This document shows, one piece after another, positions 5,985-6,946 of a stretch of 6,946 nt of DNA. Source of the DNA: Phycisphaeraceae bacterium (GTDB lineage Bacteria > Planctomycetota > Phycisphaerae > Phycisphaerales > Phycisphaeraceae); contig JANQKH010000276.1 in assembly GCA_028281215.1 (NCBI GenBank), positions 1 through 6,946 of the forward strand. The letters are read 5' to 3'. The notes below the pieces were generated by a model that did not search any database, was not told where the DNA came from, and saw nothing but the letters and a program-made list of their open reading frames with translations. Made by a program: the position numbers and the translations under genes. Position 1 is the first letter of the stretch, and every line of letters begins with the position of its first letter.

Positions 5985-6393
5985 CATCGCACTGCGAAAA
6001 CGTCAGCCAACAAAGCATCCGATTGCATCTACAAACTTATGCGCTCCAATTGTCGATTGCACGTGATTGCCTTGGATGGCGGTACTTTGAATCGCAAAGT
6101 GGGGTGCTTCATGTTCCGCAGTAAACGTGCTTGGGGGGCGATACTCCGATTCGCAGAGGGGCGGGGTGAATGGCCCCTATACCCCGCAAATTGCGTCGAT
6201 GGTTCCGGAACAACTAATGTCTAACGTATGTGCGCGGCGGAAGCTTCATGATCTTCAGGACGAAGGCCTGGGAGTCGGTGATACTGGACGGCATGTTCCG
6301 TTCCGCATACGCGTACCGTTGCTCGTGGGTACAGGCCGGCCGTGCGAAACATCTGCGCGGGCGAGTCGTGACCTTCGACAGGGCAGGTTTCAC
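5985..6393. other. Gene-poor stretch between the tRNA-like element and the SGNH hydrolase
   Basis: No reading frame here looks convincing. Short plus-strand frames exist (for example 6248 onward, starting MIFRTKAWESV), but they lack family features, and the longer ones run antisense into the hydrolase gene. The stretch contains an imperfect direct repeat (6071-6104 and 6130-6163), a GC-rich hairpin (GCGGGGT at 6161-6167 with ACCCCGC at 6181-6187), a perfect palindrome GTTCCGGAAC at 6202-6211, and an inverted copy (6019-6027) of the 9 bases at 5921-5929. No transposase or integrase is present. Confidence 0.5.
6071..6163. repeat. Imperfect direct repeat, two 34-base units 59 bases apart
   Basis: The unit at 6071-6104 (begins CTTGGATGGCGGTACTTTGA) and that at 6130-6163 (begins CTTGGGGGGCGATACTCCGA) agree at 25 of 34 positions by hand count, with conserved cores CTTGG, GGCG, TACT and TCGCA. 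The 59-base offset is not a multiple of three, so it is not a protein repeat. The second unit runs into a hairpin with 7-base arms at 6161-6187. I see no third clear copy. The role is unknown; it could be protein-binding sites, a decayed mobile-element end or an RNA structure. Confidence 0.4.
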
Positions 6394-6946
6394 TCAGTCA
6401 TTTTTTGAGGATTTGCTAGCTAATTTCGATTTGTCAAACTTGATTCGCAGTTGTTTGGTGATGATGTCGACAATCGGACCGTGGATTGGCTTTCTGTCGA
6501 AATGAAATGGGTCCGCGCCGTGGCCGGCGGGCTTGTCCATATCAATCAACTCTTTGACAAAACTGTACATATCGTTGATGGGGACGCCGTGTTTCTTCAT
6601 CACGCGCTCAGCGATCGCGTTGTACTCGATCTCGCTGCCAAGCCTGAAGATTCTGGAGCGCGAATACCGTATCGGCGTCGTGCTGGCCCAAACGATTTTC
6701 GCTCCGGGAACCTTGGCTTTGATTTGCCGGACCAGTTCGTCGAGGTTCTGCTCGTATTGCTCTGGCTGCGTTGCGATCACGCCGCCGGCGGGGATCGGTA
6801 AAAGGCGAATCGATTTCAGGTTGGGCACACAATGCACCAAATCCCCCAAGCCAACGTTGACGTGAATCAAATCCCAAGTGGGCCACTTCTCCTTCGGCAC
6901 AGGCTTGCCATTACGATCTATCCGACCCAGAAACTGATCAAGGTGC
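6394..6946 (-). CDS. SGNH/GDSL-type hydrolase, C-terminal part (runs off the right edge)
   Basis: The minus-strand frame is open from the window edge to TGA at 6394, giving the last 183 residues. An internal GTG at 6900 is not the start, because coding continues upstream (FLGRIDRNGKP precedes it). Visible SGNH features are block III, IHVNVGLGDL, whose Asn (about residue 30 of the visible part) supplies the oxyanion hole, and block V, DPFHFD (about 145-150), a D-x-x-H motif carrying the Asp and His of the catalytic triad. Between them EQYEQNLDELVRQIKAKVPGAKIVWASTTPI and YNAIAERVMKKHGVPINDMY follow the layout of the many planctomycete secreted esterase or sialate/carbohydrate acetylesterase relatives. 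The GDS block with the nucleophilic Ser and block II must lie beyond 6946, so activity cannot be judged. A lysine- and serine-rich tail ends the protein. The substrate is unknown; deacetylation of a polysaccharide is a common guess for the family. Confidence 0.85.
   Translation of the reverse strand, partial: HLDQFLGRIDRNGKPVPKEKWPTWDLIHVNVGLGDLVHCVPNLKSIRLLPIPAGGVIATQPEQYEQNLDELVRQIKAKVPGAKIVWASTTPIRYSRSRIFRLGSEIEYNAIAERVMKKHGVPINDMYSFVKELIDMDKPAGHGADPFHFDRKPIHGPIVDIITKQLRIKFDKSKLASKSSKND

Noticed and set aside
5931..6224. Plus-strand 97-codon frame starting MIGFEPTISSSRSR
   Set aside because: Its first codons are the reverse complement of the tRNA-Pro-like element, a classic source of false proteins, and the rest has no family-like sequence.
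6230..6505. Plus-strand frame containing MIFRTKAWESVILDGMF
   Set aside because: No good ribosome site, no recognisable domain, and its last third is antisense to the SGNH hydrolase.

Overview
The window looks like chromosomal DNA of moderate-to-high GC from a planctomycete-type bacterium, possibly Phycisphaerae-like. This is an inference from four protein types that commonly occur together there: a short protein opening with a C-x2-C zinc ribbon of the form CLDC...CPECG, a HEAT-repeat lipoprotein, an OmpH/Skp-type periplasmic chaperone and an SGNH/GDSL hydrolase. No rRNA or marker gene in the window fixes the taxonomy.

Layout. At the left edge is the 5' end of an OmpH/Skp-like gene on the minus strand (1-150, runs off the window). 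A 495-base stretch follows (151-645) that holds its leader, a candidate promoter and one doubtful small reading frame. Next come a minus-strand HEAT-repeat lipoprotein (646-1479) and, diverging from it, a plus-strand pair: a double zinc-ribbon protein with a DUF2007-like centre (about 1576-2049) and nucleoside diphosphate kinase ndk (2146-2616). Converging on ndk is a two-gene minus-strand operon (2655-5722). About 670 bases without a convincing gene follow (5723-6393), carrying a degenerate tRNA-Pro-like element and an imperfect repeat. The right edge holds the 3' part of a minus-strand SGNH hydrolase (6394 to beyond 6946).

The most interesting part is the two-gene operon. The upstream gene (665 aa after start correction) resembles the N-terminal two thirds of VioB/RebD/StaD-type enzymes. 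The downstream gene (357 aa) resembles their C-terminal ferritin-like domain, including the ExxH metal-ligand motif and the DQGEG...HYYRF signature. In VioB of violacein synthesis both parts lie in one chain of about 1000 residues. Here they are two proteins whose genes overlap by 4 bases (ATGA), which suggests translational coupling and a complex of two subunits. No VioA-like amino-acid oxidase or other violacein/rebeccamycin gene lies in the window, so the substrate is unknown. This may be a split, uncharacterised member of the superfamily.

About 200 bases upstream of this operon, on the same strand, sits a 56-nt tRNA-Pro-like sequence. It has a full T arm, a variable loop and a 7-bp acceptor stem (one bulge), but no D arm and a collapsed anticodon arm. 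It is either a dead tRNA gene or a tRNA-like structure with another role.
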